A stretch of DNA of 64,000 nt from Leptospiraceae bacterium (GTDB lineage Bacteria; Spirochaetota; Leptospiria; Leptospirales; Leptospiraceae), in assembly GCA_016708435.1 (NCBI GenBank), contig JADJFV010000007.1, positions 62,001 to 126,000 on the forward strand, in the 5' to 3' direction. Every line of letters begins with the position of its first letter. Within the stretch, counting starts at the first letter, position 1. Below the pieces are notes generated by a model, which made no database searches, was not told the DNA's origin, and saw nothing but the letters and a program-made list of their open reading frames with translations. Of the stretch, positions 54,254-63,311 are shown in pieces. Made by a program: the position numbers and the translations under genes.

Positions 54254-54847
54254 CTACTCGGCAATCTTAAGAATGTTATAATTTTTTTTTGAGTAAAATA
54301 CTCTAATTTCATCACCAATTTTTAATGAGTCATATTTATATATTTCATCGTCAAAAACTTTTATTCCAATACTATCTGAAGAATTGTGTTCATCTTTGAT
54401 CTTTCCAATAATTTCAATCTCTTTAACACGACTTAGCCTGTGAATAGATTTAACTTCCAAAGTTCCATACACACCAAAGTGCTTATATTGGTACCTAACA
54501 TTATAAATACTCATTTCTCTAGTCAAATAGTAAGATAATAGAAGACACGAAAATAAAGGTATTGCAACTCCAAGAATTGCCAGCTTATCATCATCATTAT
54601 AATTTAACTTTTTCGTATTTATCCCGAATACTGTTTCTAGAAATTTTGATTTAGTAAGTAAATTTGATTTTGTCAATAGAAAAGCAGAAAGAACATATCC
54701 TGTGAATCCAAATAAATATGCGGTAAGAGTTAAAAAATCTGAGAATAGATTATTTTCAACTAATGTAATTAGTATAGAATAATTACAGCCAAGTACTATT
54801 AAAATTGTAACCAATGAAATTGATAATACTGTAATTTTTTTTTCCAT
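54254..54847 (-). CDS. Four-TM hypothetical membrane protein
   Basis: A 197-residue protein with four hydrophobic segments: 'VLSISLVTILIVLGCNYSIL', 'FLTLTAYLFGFTGYVLSAFL', and 'LAILGVAIPLFSCLLLSYYL' are clearest, the second being long enough for one and a half spans. After the membrane part comes a strand-rich C-terminal domain ('VYGTLEVKSIHRLSRVKEIE', then 'DSLKIGDEIRVFYSKKNYNI'), which looks like a small OB/SH3-like domain of the type found in DUF3592 membrane proteins. Located in the inverted-repeat cassette. Function unknown. Confidence 0.65.
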   Translation of the reverse strand: MEKKITVLSISLVTILIVLGCNYSILITLVENNLFSDFLTLTAYLFGFTGYVLSAFLLTKSNLLTKSKFLETVFGINTKKLNYNDDDKLAILGVAIPLFSCLLLSYYLTREMSIYNVRYQYKHFGVYGTLEVKSIHRLSRVKEIEIIGKIKDEHNSSDSIGIKVFDDEIYKYDSLKIGDEIRVFYSKKNYNILKIAE

Positions 54848-55041
54848 TTAATGGAACCTCTATTTAATTTGTTTTAATGAATTAATAACTCATCTTACGC
54901 AAGGTGAGTGCCAGCGTTCCCAGCGCTGAGGGTGGGGTTTACACCTAACGGTGGGTTTGCTGCCGCAGGCTATTGGTTCTATTGATTTATTAGATTTACC
55001 TAATATTCTTGATTGCATTAAAAAACCCATTGTTTTATTCT

Positions 55042-55078
55042 CTTGCGTAAGGTGAGTTAATAACTCACCTTACGCAAG
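55042..55078. repeat. 37-bp near-perfect palindrome
   Basis: CTTGCGTAAGGTGAGTTA and its exact complement TAACTCACCTTACGCAAG meet at a single central A. It is related to the weaker arms at about 53828 and 54881 (GCGTAAGG...GAGT). It could extrude as a cruciform, act as a strong hairpin, or be the recognition end of a mobile element. Confidence 0.8.
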
Positions 55079-55393
55079 GTGAACCGAGTGTTAATTCTGT
55101 CAACTCGCTTTGTGCCCCAGTAGCCAAGCCATGTGGATAATTATAATTAACCACTAATCTATTTTATGTATAAGAATACATAAAAACTAAATTCAGCGGC
55201 TATTCATGGTAAAGCTCCGACGAGCAATGGTATTTCATTTTAATGAATGTTTTATTGATTCAGCATAATTTTATTTTGTCGCATAATGACTAATGAGACA
55301 TTAACAATTCAATTAAGTCTCATTGTACTTTTTTGTTGAAAATTTTTTTAAAACTAAATCCTAAAACTGAGTCGGTCGAAAATGTGATTACCG

Positions 55394-55555
55394 ATGAAAA
55401 AAGAAATTCAAAAAAAGAGAAAACTCCCTGGGAAAAATGATAAGGTAGTAAATCTAAACTTATTCAAAATAAAAAAATCTCTAACAGAAGAAGGATTTGA
55501 AGTTATAGAGAACGATAAGGGTGAAATAAAACTCATCTTGCGATTAGCGAGATAA
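55394..55555 (+). CDS. Small basic ORF, 53 aa
   Basis: An ATG-initiated frame encodes a lysine-rich 53-residue peptide: MKKEIQKKRKLPGKNDKVVN, then 'LNLFKIKKSLTEEGFEVIEN' and 'IKLILRL'. It has a plausible amphipathic alpha-beta layout after the basic start. No Shine-Dalgarno sequence is evident. It is the only reasonable coding candidate in the roughly 1 kb between the cassette and the tRNA gene. Real translation is uncertain. The rest of 54960-55393 has no coding signal. Confidence 0.35.
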   Translation: MKKEIQKKRKLPGKNDKVVNLNLFKIKKSLTEEGFEVIENDKGEIKLILRLAR

Positions 55556-55761
55556 AAATATCTTTTTTAAAAACACCAATTTCGCTTACACAAGCTAAAT
55601 TCATTTTCGGGAATATTCATCCTGTAAATCTTATTAATCCTGTCTAAAAAATCCCTTTATCGAAAACAAATATAGCTCGTGTATATTACGTATTTCTAAT
55701 AAATCAATAGAACCAATAGCCTGCCTTATATTGCGAACCTTAGGGAGCAACATTGAGTTTA

Positions 55762-55825
55762 GCAAAGCCGCAGAGAACGCAAAGAGTATTGATTTTTTTA
55801 ACTCTATTCTTTTTCGCGGCTTTGC
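55762..55825. repeat. Intergenic hairpin repeat (GCAAAGCCGC arms)
   Basis: GCAAAGCCGC (55762-55771) is exactly complemented by GCGGCTTTGC (55816-55825) around a 44-nt loop. The arms continue imperfectly outward (GTTTA; GTGAG). This is another of the dispersed repeats that produce spurious 'AKPQRTQR'-type frames on both strands. The remaining 55556-55931 interval shows only this and the right arm of the 29-bp inverted repeat. Confidence 0.55.
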
Positions 55826-55931
55826 GTGAGAAAATCTTCTTTTTACACAGCCTCCTAAATAAGTCATTACTTTTATTGAATTTTAAACTTGCCATAACAA
55901 GCCTGTTTAAAACTGTAATCTTAGTTGAGTT

Positions 55932-56004
55932 GCCCGCTTAGCTCAGTTGGTAGAGCGTTTCCCTCGTAACGAAAAGGTCGCCAGTTCGATTCTGGCAGTG
56001 GGCT
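55932..56004 (+). tRNA. tRNA-Thr(CGT)
   Basis: A full cloverleaf can be drawn. The acceptor stem GCCCGCT pairs with AGTGGGC (one G-U), the D arm is GCTC-AGTTGGTA-GAGC, the anticodon loop CTCGTAA gives anticodon CGT, and the T arm is GCCAG-TTCGATT-CTGGC, with U73. The base pair closing the anticodon loop (31-39) would be C-C, a small oddity. CCA is not encoded. It ends 13 nt before ribH. Confidence 0.9.
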
Positions 56005-56017
56005 AACAGGAAGGAAA

Positions 56018-56482
56018 ATGCCATACCAAGAATTAATTGGAAGCTTAAATGCTACAGGACAGAAACACGCAATCGTTGTTTCTAGATTCAACGAGTTCAT
56101 TACAGAAAGCCTTTTAAAAGGAGCCTTAGACTCTTTATATCGCCATGGAGTCAAGGAAGAAGACATTACAGTTGTCAGAGTTCCAGGTGCTTATGAAATT
56201 CCACTTACAGCAGACAAGCTTGCTAAATCGAAAAAATATGACTCAGTTATTTGTATAGGAGCTGTAATTCGTGGCTCTACATCGCATTACGATTTCGTAG
56301 CCGGCGAATCAGCGAAAGTGGGAAACATTGGCTTACAAAATTCCATTCCTGTCATTTTCGGGGTACTTACTACAGAGAATATTGAACAAGCTATTGAACG
56401 TGCAGGAACAAAAGCAGGCAATAAAGGGGCAGAAGCAGCCACAACCGCAATAGAGATGGTCAATCTCTTAAAACAAATCTAA
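56018..56482 (+). CDS. ribH: 6,7-dimethyl-8-ribityllumazine synthase
   Basis: Penultimate step of riboflavin synthesis. At 154 residues it has normal length. Visible are 'AIVVSRFNEFITESLLKGAL' (substrate Phe), 'VRVPGAYEIPLTADKLAKS' (GAYEIP motif), 'VICIGAVIRGSTSHYDFVAG' (catalytic His and Arg region) and 'IPVIFGVLTTENIEQAIERA'. AGGAAGGA lies just upstream, immediately after the tRNA, so it is probably cotranscribed with tRNA-Thr. Its stop overlaps the nusB start (TAATG). Confidence 0.96.
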   Translation: MPYQELIGSLNATGQKHAIVVSRFNEFITESLLKGALDSLYRHGVKEEDITVVRVPGAYEIPLTADKLAKSKKYDSVICIGAVIRGSTSHYDFVAGESAKVGNIGLQNSIPVIFGVLTTENIEQAIERAGTKAGNKGAEAATTAIEMVNLLKQI

Positions 56483-56904
56483 TGGCATCTAGACATAAAA
56501 GCCGTTCTGTAACCCTACAAGCTCTTTACCAGATTGAATTAACTGGTGTGTCGATCGGAGATGCACTCAGCTTTAGCTGGTATGACAAAGTACTCGAGGC
56601 AGAAGAAAAAGAACTTGCGACCCAATTAATTAAAGGTGTTGTGAAAAATTGGGATTTACTCGATACAATAATAAAGTCCTATTCTAAAAACTGGGATTTC
56701 GAGCGCATATCAGTTGTTAATCGCTGCATATTGCGTTTGTCCATTTATAGCTTGATCAACCAGAGAGATATTCCTCCGAAGGTTGTGATTAATGAAGCGA
56801 TAGAGCTTACGAGAGAGTTTGAAGCAGAGACTGCCGTATCCTTTATCAATGGAATTCTAGATGCAGTTTATAAGGATGAATTAGCCAAGCTCAGCGGAGA
56901 TTAG
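56482..56904 (+). CDS. nusB: Transcription antitermination factor NusB
   Basis: An RNA-binding component of the rRNA antitermination complex. The 140-residue all-helical protein has the family start 'SRHKSRSVTLQALYQIELTG', a central 'LATQLIKGVVKNWDLLDTII' and the C-terminal 'PPKVVINEAIELTREFEAET' with 'FINGILDAVYK'. Overlaps ribH by one base; the ribH-nusB order is widespread. Confidence 0.96.
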   Translation: MASRHKSRSVTLQALYQIELTGVSIGDALSFSWYDKVLEAEEKELATQLIKGVVKNWDLLDTIIKSYSKNWDFERISVVNRCILRLSIYSLINQRDIPPKVVINEAIELTREFEAETAVSFINGILDAVYKDELAKLSGD

Positions 56905-56906
56905 GT

Positions 56907-58979
56907 ATGGAACCAATCAAAAAAAATAGACTCAAGTTTGAATCAGTAGAACCTGAAACCAATCCAAATGTTACTCAATACGAAACAGATGAATATTCCA
57001 CAATGCAACTTAGGCGGCAGACAGCAACGAATCCTATTCCGTGGATTCTTTTTTTTCTGCTGCTACTCTTAGTAATAGGGGGCACAACTTGGTATTATTT
57101 TTTTGCAAATAAAAATTCTTTAGAGCCTTTTGCAAAAGGTGATTTAGCAGAAGACAAATCCGGTGGTCTAGACAGAATTTTAGAAAGACCCTATATGCCT
57201 TCTAGCTCTACAAATCCTAGGCTAGCAGAGTGTATTACTCTCTATTTGGAAAGATACCAAAAGAAAGCTGAAACAAAATGTGAAGAATTCTTGAATCGAC
57301 CGGAATCAGACCAAGATAAATCCATTGCCTTAACTGTCCTCGGCGTTATCTTTGACGAAAAGGGACGTTATCCACAGGCAATTGAATACTTACGTAAAGC
57401 AGTAGCCTATGATCCAAAGAATATTTATGCCTACTACGACTTGGCTGTTGCCTATAAACATGATGGTAGACTTGCCGATGCGAGAACAACGATTCAAAGA
57501 GCAAAGGAATTAGCGCCGAATGATGCAAAGGTTTCTTTATTAGCAGGAAACTTACTCTACGATGCAAATGATCCGAAAGCAGCAATGGAATCCTTTAAGG
57601 ATGGTCTTTCCAATACTCCAAACGATCCATCTCTAGCATACAATTTGGCTCTTGCCCAATACAAACAAGGCATGATTCCCGAAGCCATAGAAAACTTCCG
57701 AAAAGCGATTCAAAGTGGAGGCACTGGGCAAATCGCCGAATTGGCACATGGTCATTTGGGATCAATTTTCTATTACCGGGAAGATATGAATGGGGCAGAG
57801 CATCACTTCCGCCAAGCCATTGCAATCAAACCAAATGATTCTCGATACCTGTATAACCTAGGTGTAGTCCTTCTAAAGAAGAAGAACACGGAAGAAGCTG
57901 TTTCTTTTCTACAAAAGGCTTTGGACGCAGGAGCAACTGATCCTGAAATCTACCGCTTTATCGCAGAGTCTTTTGAAGACTTAAAAATGTATGACAATGC
58001 AATTGCTTCTTTAGAAAAAGCTTTACGTCTACGTCCTGATGATGTGGACACTTTAATCCAATTGGCTGATCTTTATTACAACCATGGCAACTTGAGTCAG
58101 GCGGAAGAAACTTTTAGAAAAGTAATTCGCGTTACTCCAGGAGATTCTAATACTGAATCTGCACGGGTAAACCTGGGTATTATATTGGATGATATGGAGA
58201 GATACGGGGAAGCAATCATAGAGTTCGAAAAGGCATTGGAATTAAACCCAAAAAACGAAAATGCATACTACAATCTAGGGATTGCCTATAAACACGCCGG
58301 TCAACCTACAAAAGCTTTGGAAAGTTGGAGAAAAGCAAGTGCCATCAATCCTTCCGAAACCAAGCATAGAGAAGCAATCGCCGACTATTACCTGGAAAGC
58401 AATTATTTAGACGAAGCCGCCCGCGAATACGAAGAAATCGCCAAAGCAAACCAATACAATTACAAAGTCAGATTAAAGCTGGCTGATTCCTACTTCAAAA
58501 GACAGCAACTAGATTTGGCTGAAAAGAATCTAATCTTCGTTCTAAATCACTCTAAAAACGGCGATGAAATTAAGCTTGCTCATAGAAAACTCGCCCTAGT
58601 TTATTCGGAAGGCGATTCCAAGAACAAAACTAAGGCAAAAGATGAGGCATACCGTGGCTCACATATTGATCCAGATGATATGGAAGGAAGACTAGTCCTA
58701 GCGAAAGTCCTAATAGACTCAAATTCCCTTATGGATAGAGAAAAAGCCATTGATGAGCTAACTGCTATCATCAGGTCAGATGTAAAGCCAAAGCTAGCAG
58801 CCAAAGCTTATAACTATCTTGGAGTTTGCTTTTATAAAAATCATGAATATAAGAAAGCTTTGCGGGAATTTCAAAATGCAATTGATTTAGATCCAAATCT
58901 AACCGATGCTTATGATAACAAGAGAGCTGCAAGAGCAGAATACGAGACAAGCATTCAGAGCAAGCAAACGGCTTACTAA
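56907..58979 (+). CDS. TPR-repeat protein with one TM helix
   Basis: A 690-residue protein. A charged cytoplasmic N-terminus (about 40 residues) precedes one membrane helix (IPWILFFLLLLLVIGGTTWY). The rest, on the far side of the membrane, is about a dozen tetratricopeptide repeats, for example 'PQAIEYLRKAVAYDPKNIYA', 'EAVSFLQKALDAGATDPEIY' and 'EAIIEFEKALELNPKNENAY', ending 'KKALREFQNAIDLDPNLTDA'. It is likely a periplasmic scaffold. It starts two bases after nusB, so it belongs to the same transcript. Specific partners unknown. Confidence 0.9.
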   Translation: MEPIKKNRLKFESVEPETNPNVTQYETDEYSTMQLRRQTATNPIPWILFFLLLLLVIGGTTWYYFFANKNSLEPFAKGDLAEDKSGGLDRILERPYMPSSSTNPRLAECITLYLERYQKKAETKCEEFLNRPESDQDKSIALTVLGVIFDEKGRYPQAIEYLRKAVAYDPKNIYAYYDLAVAYKHDGRLADARTTIQRAKELAPNDAKVSLLAGNLLYDANDPKAAMESFKDGLSNTPNDPSLAYNLALAQYKQGMIPEAIENFRKAIQSGGTGQIAELAHGHLGSIFYYREDMNGAEHHFRQAIAIKPNDSRYLYNLGVVLLKKKNTEEAVSFLQKALDAGATDPEIYRFIAESFEDLKMYDNAIASLEKALRLRPDDVDTLIQLADLYYNHGNLSQAEETFRKVIRVTPGDSNTESARVNLGIILDDMERYGEAIIEFEKALELNPKNENAYYNLGIAYKHAGQPTKALESWRKASAINPSETKHREAIADYYLESNYLDEAAREYEEIAKANQYNYKVRLKLADSYFKRQQLDLAEKNLIFVLNHSKNGDEIKLAHRKLALVYSEGDSKNKTKAKDEAYRGSHIDPDDMEGRLVLAKVLIDSNSLMDREKAIDELTAIIRSDVKPKLAAKAYNYLGVCFYKNHEYKKALREFQNAIDLDPNLTDAYDNKRAARAEYETSIQSKQTAY

Positions 58980-59055
58980 TTTCTTGACTTATTTTGGCAG
59001 CCTGAGAATGTGAAAGTGGTAGCGAACTTTTACAGCTATTAGTGTTACTAGATTG

Positions 59056-60480
59056 ATGACAAAACAAACAGTTATTTCTAAGAATAGTTCTGGCAGAAAG
59101 ATCAAAAACAAAATCTTTGCGATAGCCTTGGTTTTTATTAGCATTCTTCCTCTTTTCTCTGCGAACACAGAAAAAGATGAGTTACAAGAAAACCTCCAAG
59201 GCTCAGAAAAGAAGCAAAAACAAGCTTTGCTCTCCATCAAGACAGCAAAGCGAGAAGATTTATTTCCCTTAATATCTACAATTTTAAAATCCACCTCTTC
59301 TGAAGGAGAAATCCAAGGAATCATACTTGATCTTTACTTTTCTTATGGAACAGATATAGAGAAATACAATCCAAATCTAATTGGAGATTTGGAATGGGTA
59401 TTTGATAACACTAAGAATGAAGCAAATATAGTAAAAGTTTTGCATTATGCAGCGACCTACAAAGAAAAGCGACTCATGTATCATATTCTAGACTATATCA
59501 CCTACCGAGATGCAACAGTCAGAGAGTATACATTCAAAGCAATTGATAGCTTTAAAGACGACAGAGCACTTCCTTTTATTTTAGAATTAGGAAGCTCCGA
59601 TCAACCAATTCACCGTTACTATTACCTTGAATCACTCAATTTTATAAATGATGAGCGTGCGAGTATGCATGTTACGAAACTTTTAAGTGATCCGAGTCCG
59701 GCAATTCGAAGTGAATGCATAGTTGTAATTGAAAAACTAGGATTAAAAGAAAAATTAAACTCCGTTCTTGCAATGGCAACTAACGATTCCAATTACGAAG
59801 TGCGCAAAACAGCCGTTGTCTCCTTACGAAATCAACGTTCCAAATTTCCAACCACAGTTTTTCAGAAAACAATTTTCGATGCAAACAGAGAAGTTAGAGA
59901 CGTAACTGTAGATGCAATCAATGCAATCAAAGATCCTTCCTATGCAAGATTTATTTCTTCCGCAATGGAAAAAGAAAGCCTCTCCCCTCTTCGCCTGAAA
60001 ATGGTAGAGAGTCTTTTAACCTTAAACAATCACGGGGGTGGATTAGGATTATCCGCTGCCCTTCGTAAAGACAAAGACAGCCAAGTAAGATCAAGGGCAG
60101 CCTTTGCAATAGGAAAACTGAAAGCAACTCCTGTTGTTCGCGATTTAGTTTCCTCTTTACAAGTAGAAACAGTTGTAAATGTAAAAATTGAAGTCACTCG
60201 TTCCTTAGGGTCAATGAAAGAAAAATCCGCTGTGCCTGTAATTCTAAATAAACTACAAACAAACGAAGCAAATGAATTGAGATCAGAGTTTTTAACTGCC
60301 CTAAATCAAATAGATGATCCAAAGGTAATGCCAGTTATCTTCGACTTAATTGATCTAGAAAACGCAGAGACCATAAAGACAGGAATGAAGCAACTTCTAA
60401 GAACTATGCTCTATCGTTACCACGGTGGCGGAAAAGACTATAGAACTATCGCCATTTCAGAAAAAGTTTCGATGAACTAA
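59056..60480 (+). CDS. HEAT-repeat exported protein
   Basis: About 474 residues. A hydrophobic N-terminal signal or anchor (IFAIALVFISILPLFSA) precedes about ten helical HEAT/PBS-lyase-like repeats with the D-x-x-V-R pattern: 'DATVREYTFKAIDSFKDDRA', 'NYEVRKTAVVSL', 'NREVRDVTVDAINAIKDPSY' and 'DSQVRSRAAFAIGKLKATPV'. It is a predicted protein-binding solenoid outside the cytoplasm and may act with the TPR protein upstream (76 nt gap). The frame opens at TTG 59053; ATG 59056 is the natural start. Confidence 0.85.
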   Translation: MTKQTVISKNSSGRKIKNKIFAIALVFISILPLFSANTEKDELQENLQGSEKKQKQALLSIKTAKREDLFPLISTILKSTSSEGEIQGIILDLYFSYGTDIEKYNPNLIGDLEWVFDNTKNEANIVKVLHYAATYKEKRLMYHILDYITYRDATVREYTFKAIDSFKDDRALPFILELGSSDQPIHRYYYLESLNFINDERASMHVTKLLSDPSPAIRSECIVVIEKLGLKEKLNSVLAMATNDSNYEVRKTAVVSLRNQRSKFPTTVFQKTIFDANREVRDVTVDAINAIKDPSYARFISSAMEKESLSPLRLKMVESLLTLNNHGGGLGLSAALRKDKDSQVRSRAAFAIGKLKATPVVRDLVSSLQVETVVNVKIEVTRSLGSMKEKSAVPVILNKLQTNEANELRSEFLTALNQIDDPKVMPVIFDLIDLENAETIKTGMKQLLRTMLYRYHGGGKDYRTIAISEKVSMN

Positions 60481-60488
60481 TTATCTTA

Positions 60489-60630
60489 CTAGGAATCTGC
60501 ATCCAACTTCTTCCAAAATTCTCCTTCCATCTATCACACAAATTAAAAGCTTAAAGCAAAAGTGGACTTTCGTCTCTTTCATAAAGAGATGTCTTGAATT
60601 AAACGGGAGAATTTTTCACGAATTAATTTA
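60489..60630. repeat. Composite intergenic repeat (matches 41662-41725 plus 42971-43034)
   Basis: CTAGGAATCTGCATCCAACT to ACAAATTAAAAGCTTA (60489-60552) parallels 41662-41725, and CGTCTCTTTCATAAAGAGAT to AAACGGGAGAATTTTT (60563-60630) parallels 42971-43034. Here the halves are contiguous, at the junction of two convergent genes. Confidence 0.5.
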
Positions 60631-60664
60631 CTGATATGGAAAAAGGAAATCAATTTTTCTGATT

Positions 60665-63117
60665 TCAAAAACTCGCTTGGAAATCCAAAAAGACTCTCCT
60701 ACCTTCTCTAATGTAATCATTCGGATAGGCTAAACGCTGAACTGTAAGTTGATATTCATTTAGCGCATTATATACATTAAGCGCTAGACTCATATTTTCT
60801 AATAGTTTATAACTTATTCTGAAATTTATATTTGTCCATGCTGGCACATTTTTGGGTCTGTAGGTTGGATAAGAGTAAGGATTGCTGTAATCATTCGATT
60901 GTAACATTCCTGTTATTGGATCAACTTTACCTATATCACTTTTTCTTCTGATAACTTCTCCCTGCCTCTGCACAGATATTGATCCCTGCCAATCATTCCA
61001 GTTAGCAGATAATCCAAAGTTTGCGGTGCTTGCGGGAGAAATGGTTACTTCGTTTGGAGTCTTGGAAACTTTCGTATCTAAATTATGTTCGAGGTATCTT
61101 TGGAATCTGGAATAATTAACAAACCCATTTACATATTTTAAATTAACTAACAGTTCAACTTCAACTCCTCTATTGCCCATAGTATAAACGTTTTGGAGAA
61201 GATTAGTTGTTCCACTGTAGTCGATTACATTTTCAAATCTGGTTTGAAAAACATTTAATCTAAAATTATAATTCGAACTCATAATCCAGTCCATTGCAAC
61301 TTCCATTGTTTTAATTACTTCTGGACTGATCTTTCGGGGGTTATTAGAGCCCGCAATAGAGGTGTTAACCCCAAATAATTCCCCGACCGATGGTTCACGA
61401 AAAGCTGTGCCTCCTAAAAATTTCAATGTCACTTTATGACTCAAAAAATAAACCATTCCAACTCTAGGACTTGTTTTGCGGTAGATTTTTTTTTCATTGG
61501 TGATAAAAGGTGCTCCAATATTTTTTGTTGGAAAAGACTGAACCAGCGAAGTAGAAGTAATTGGATCATAAATTTCTGCGGTGGGAGAGCCGAAATATTC
61601 TTTATAGGGATAATCAATTCCTCTAAAATGATATTGAGATTCGTCGTAACGAACGCCGAGAGTAAACTCTACATTTTTATTAAACAATTTTCCAGATGTA
61701 ATTTGTGCAAAGGGGGCAATTTTATAAATTGGCTTGTTTGTAATCCAATCCATCATAGGGTTTAGCGGCAAATTCATATTATTCGGATTAGTTTTACCGC
61801 TTCCATGTAAATTCAAATCTGCATTACTTGTATGACTTTTATCTCCTCTATAAGAAATTTCATTTGCCTCTACACCTGAGATGAAAGTTCCTCCGTTTCC
61901 AAAAAGATAAGTCATTTGCGCTCTACCAAAGTTGTTTTGTAAATTTGTATAAACTTGTTCCGTGAGTCCATTCGGAAAAGATTTATTCCCACTCGGATAA
62001 AGCCTTGCATTATAATCCCAAAAATTGGTAGTATGTCGTATAACGTATTCATGGCTTAGTTTATCGGATATATTTTTTGCATATTTAAAAATGAAAATGT
62101 CTCTGCCTTCCCTGTTCGGTGCATACGTATCTGGAATACTTTGCAACCATCCATTAAAATTTTCATAAGTCCAATGCTGTCTGTGATATTGAAAAGAAAA
62201 TCCTTTTAGGTTTCCTTCTCCTTCTAATTTAGAAAACAGGTAATAGCTTTTATGATTATCTTTAATTGGAAATTTTTGTAAATATCCAAAAGCATCTTTT
62301 CTACCTGATGCATCATAATTACTATATTCACTTCCGTTTGTCTGGTAAGAATTATAACTTAAAACATAAGAAAACATTTTTCCAGTATTTCCAGTTATGA
62401 AATCATAAATTCTTGTTCCATAATTTCCAACGCGAGTTCGCATATTTAAAGAGCCCTTTAAATCGAAACCTGAATAAGTATTCAAACTAATAACACCGTT
62501 AGTCGCATTAGACCCATAGAGTGCTGATCCGGGTCCTCGAATTACCTCGATAGATTTTACAATATTAAGCGGAGTCAATTCCCAGGTAAGTGCAGAGCCA
62601 TAAAAAAGTTCATTGTGCTGCACTCCGTCTACTAACATCAAAAGATGATTATTATTCCAACCTTCAAAAAGTCCTCTGGAGCTAACAGTCTTTCTTTCAT
62701 TTACACGGGAAGGTGAAAAGCCAGGGAGTTGGTATAAAATATCATTTAAAGAATTTCGTCCAAAGTCTCTAATTTGTTTATCTGAAATAGTAGATACAAT
62801 ATTGGGTGCTTCTCTAATTCTTTGTTTTTTCTTAGTTGCTATAAAAACAATTTCTTCTTCTAATTTAAAAAGATCTCTTCGTTTGCTTTTTCCTGTTTGC
62901 TTTCTTCAGAAGAATTAGGATTGGATTTATTTTCCTTTTTACTTTCTATCTCCTGAATCTTTTGATTTATTTTTTTTTGCTCTTCCTCTAATTGATAAAT
63001 TTGCTTTTTGAGGTTTCCATCTTTTTCTTTTAATTCTTTTACATCTTCTTCCTGACTAAATATTTTGAAGTTCAATAAAATGATTAGGATGACAAATTTC
63101 AAGATTTGAGTTTTCAT
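60665..63117 (-). pseudogene. TonB-dependent outer-membrane receptor, one-base frameshift
   Basis: About 817 codons in two frames. From ATG 63117: a signal peptide (MKTQILKFVILIILLNFKIF), then a coiled-coil linker ('ELKEKDGNLKKQIYQLEEEQ') to about 62875. The -1 frame continues with a TonB-box-like 'EEEIVFIATKKKQRIREAPN', the plug 'IVSTISDKQIRDFGRNSLND', 'LMLVDGVQ', 'IEVIRGPGSALYGSNATNGV', and a 22-strand-type barrel ending 'GRRVFLDFQASF'. One missing base near 62872-62877 (GAAGAGATC) explains the break. The substrate could be a siderophore, cobalamin or sugar. The coiled coil before the plug is unusual. Confidence 0.85.
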
Positions 63118-63311
63118 AAACGTATTAAAGCAAATACCAGAATAATGACAATTCATAATAAATTGCTAATAGCTAAATTAGACTCTTTGCAATCCTTCAA
63201 CCCTTCTAGACTTTTAATCCTTCATGTCCTTTTCAAGTCTTTGTTCAAAGGTTAGACAAGCTTCCATCCGCTCTCATCCGACAGCCAATCTATAAAAGTC
63301 GGCGATAATCT

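Larger units (their letters stand above)
53775..54959. mobile_element. Inverted-repeat-bounded cassette with two small genes
   Basis: A 25-bp sequence at 53775-53799 (starting CAAACCCACCGTTAGG) is exactly reverse-complemented at 54935-54959. Inside it, at matching distances (27-29 nt), a second weaker inverted pair (TCGCGTAAGGCGAGTCAATAA-like at about 53828-53849 and its partner at 54881-54908) continues the symmetry. The two ends therefore form composite arms of about 75 bp around a 1.2-kb body with one plus-strand and one minus-strand gene. No transposase is present, so it may be a non-autonomous element. Confidence 0.55.
54965..55724. repeat. 29-bp inverted-repeat pair bracketing about 700 bp
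   Basis: The 29 nt at 54965-54993 (GCAGGCTATTGGTTCTATTG then ATTTATTAG) are exactly reverse-complemented at 55696-55724. The pair begins only six bases outside the 53775-54959 cassette and encloses the 37-bp palindrome and the small frame at 55394. It may be a second non-autonomous module nested beside the first. Confidence 0.7.

Noticed and set aside
55634..55941. Frames on both strands reading AKPRKRIEL or AKPQRTQR
   Set aside because: They are translations of a palindromic intergenic repeat and overlap each other on opposite strands; no start signals.
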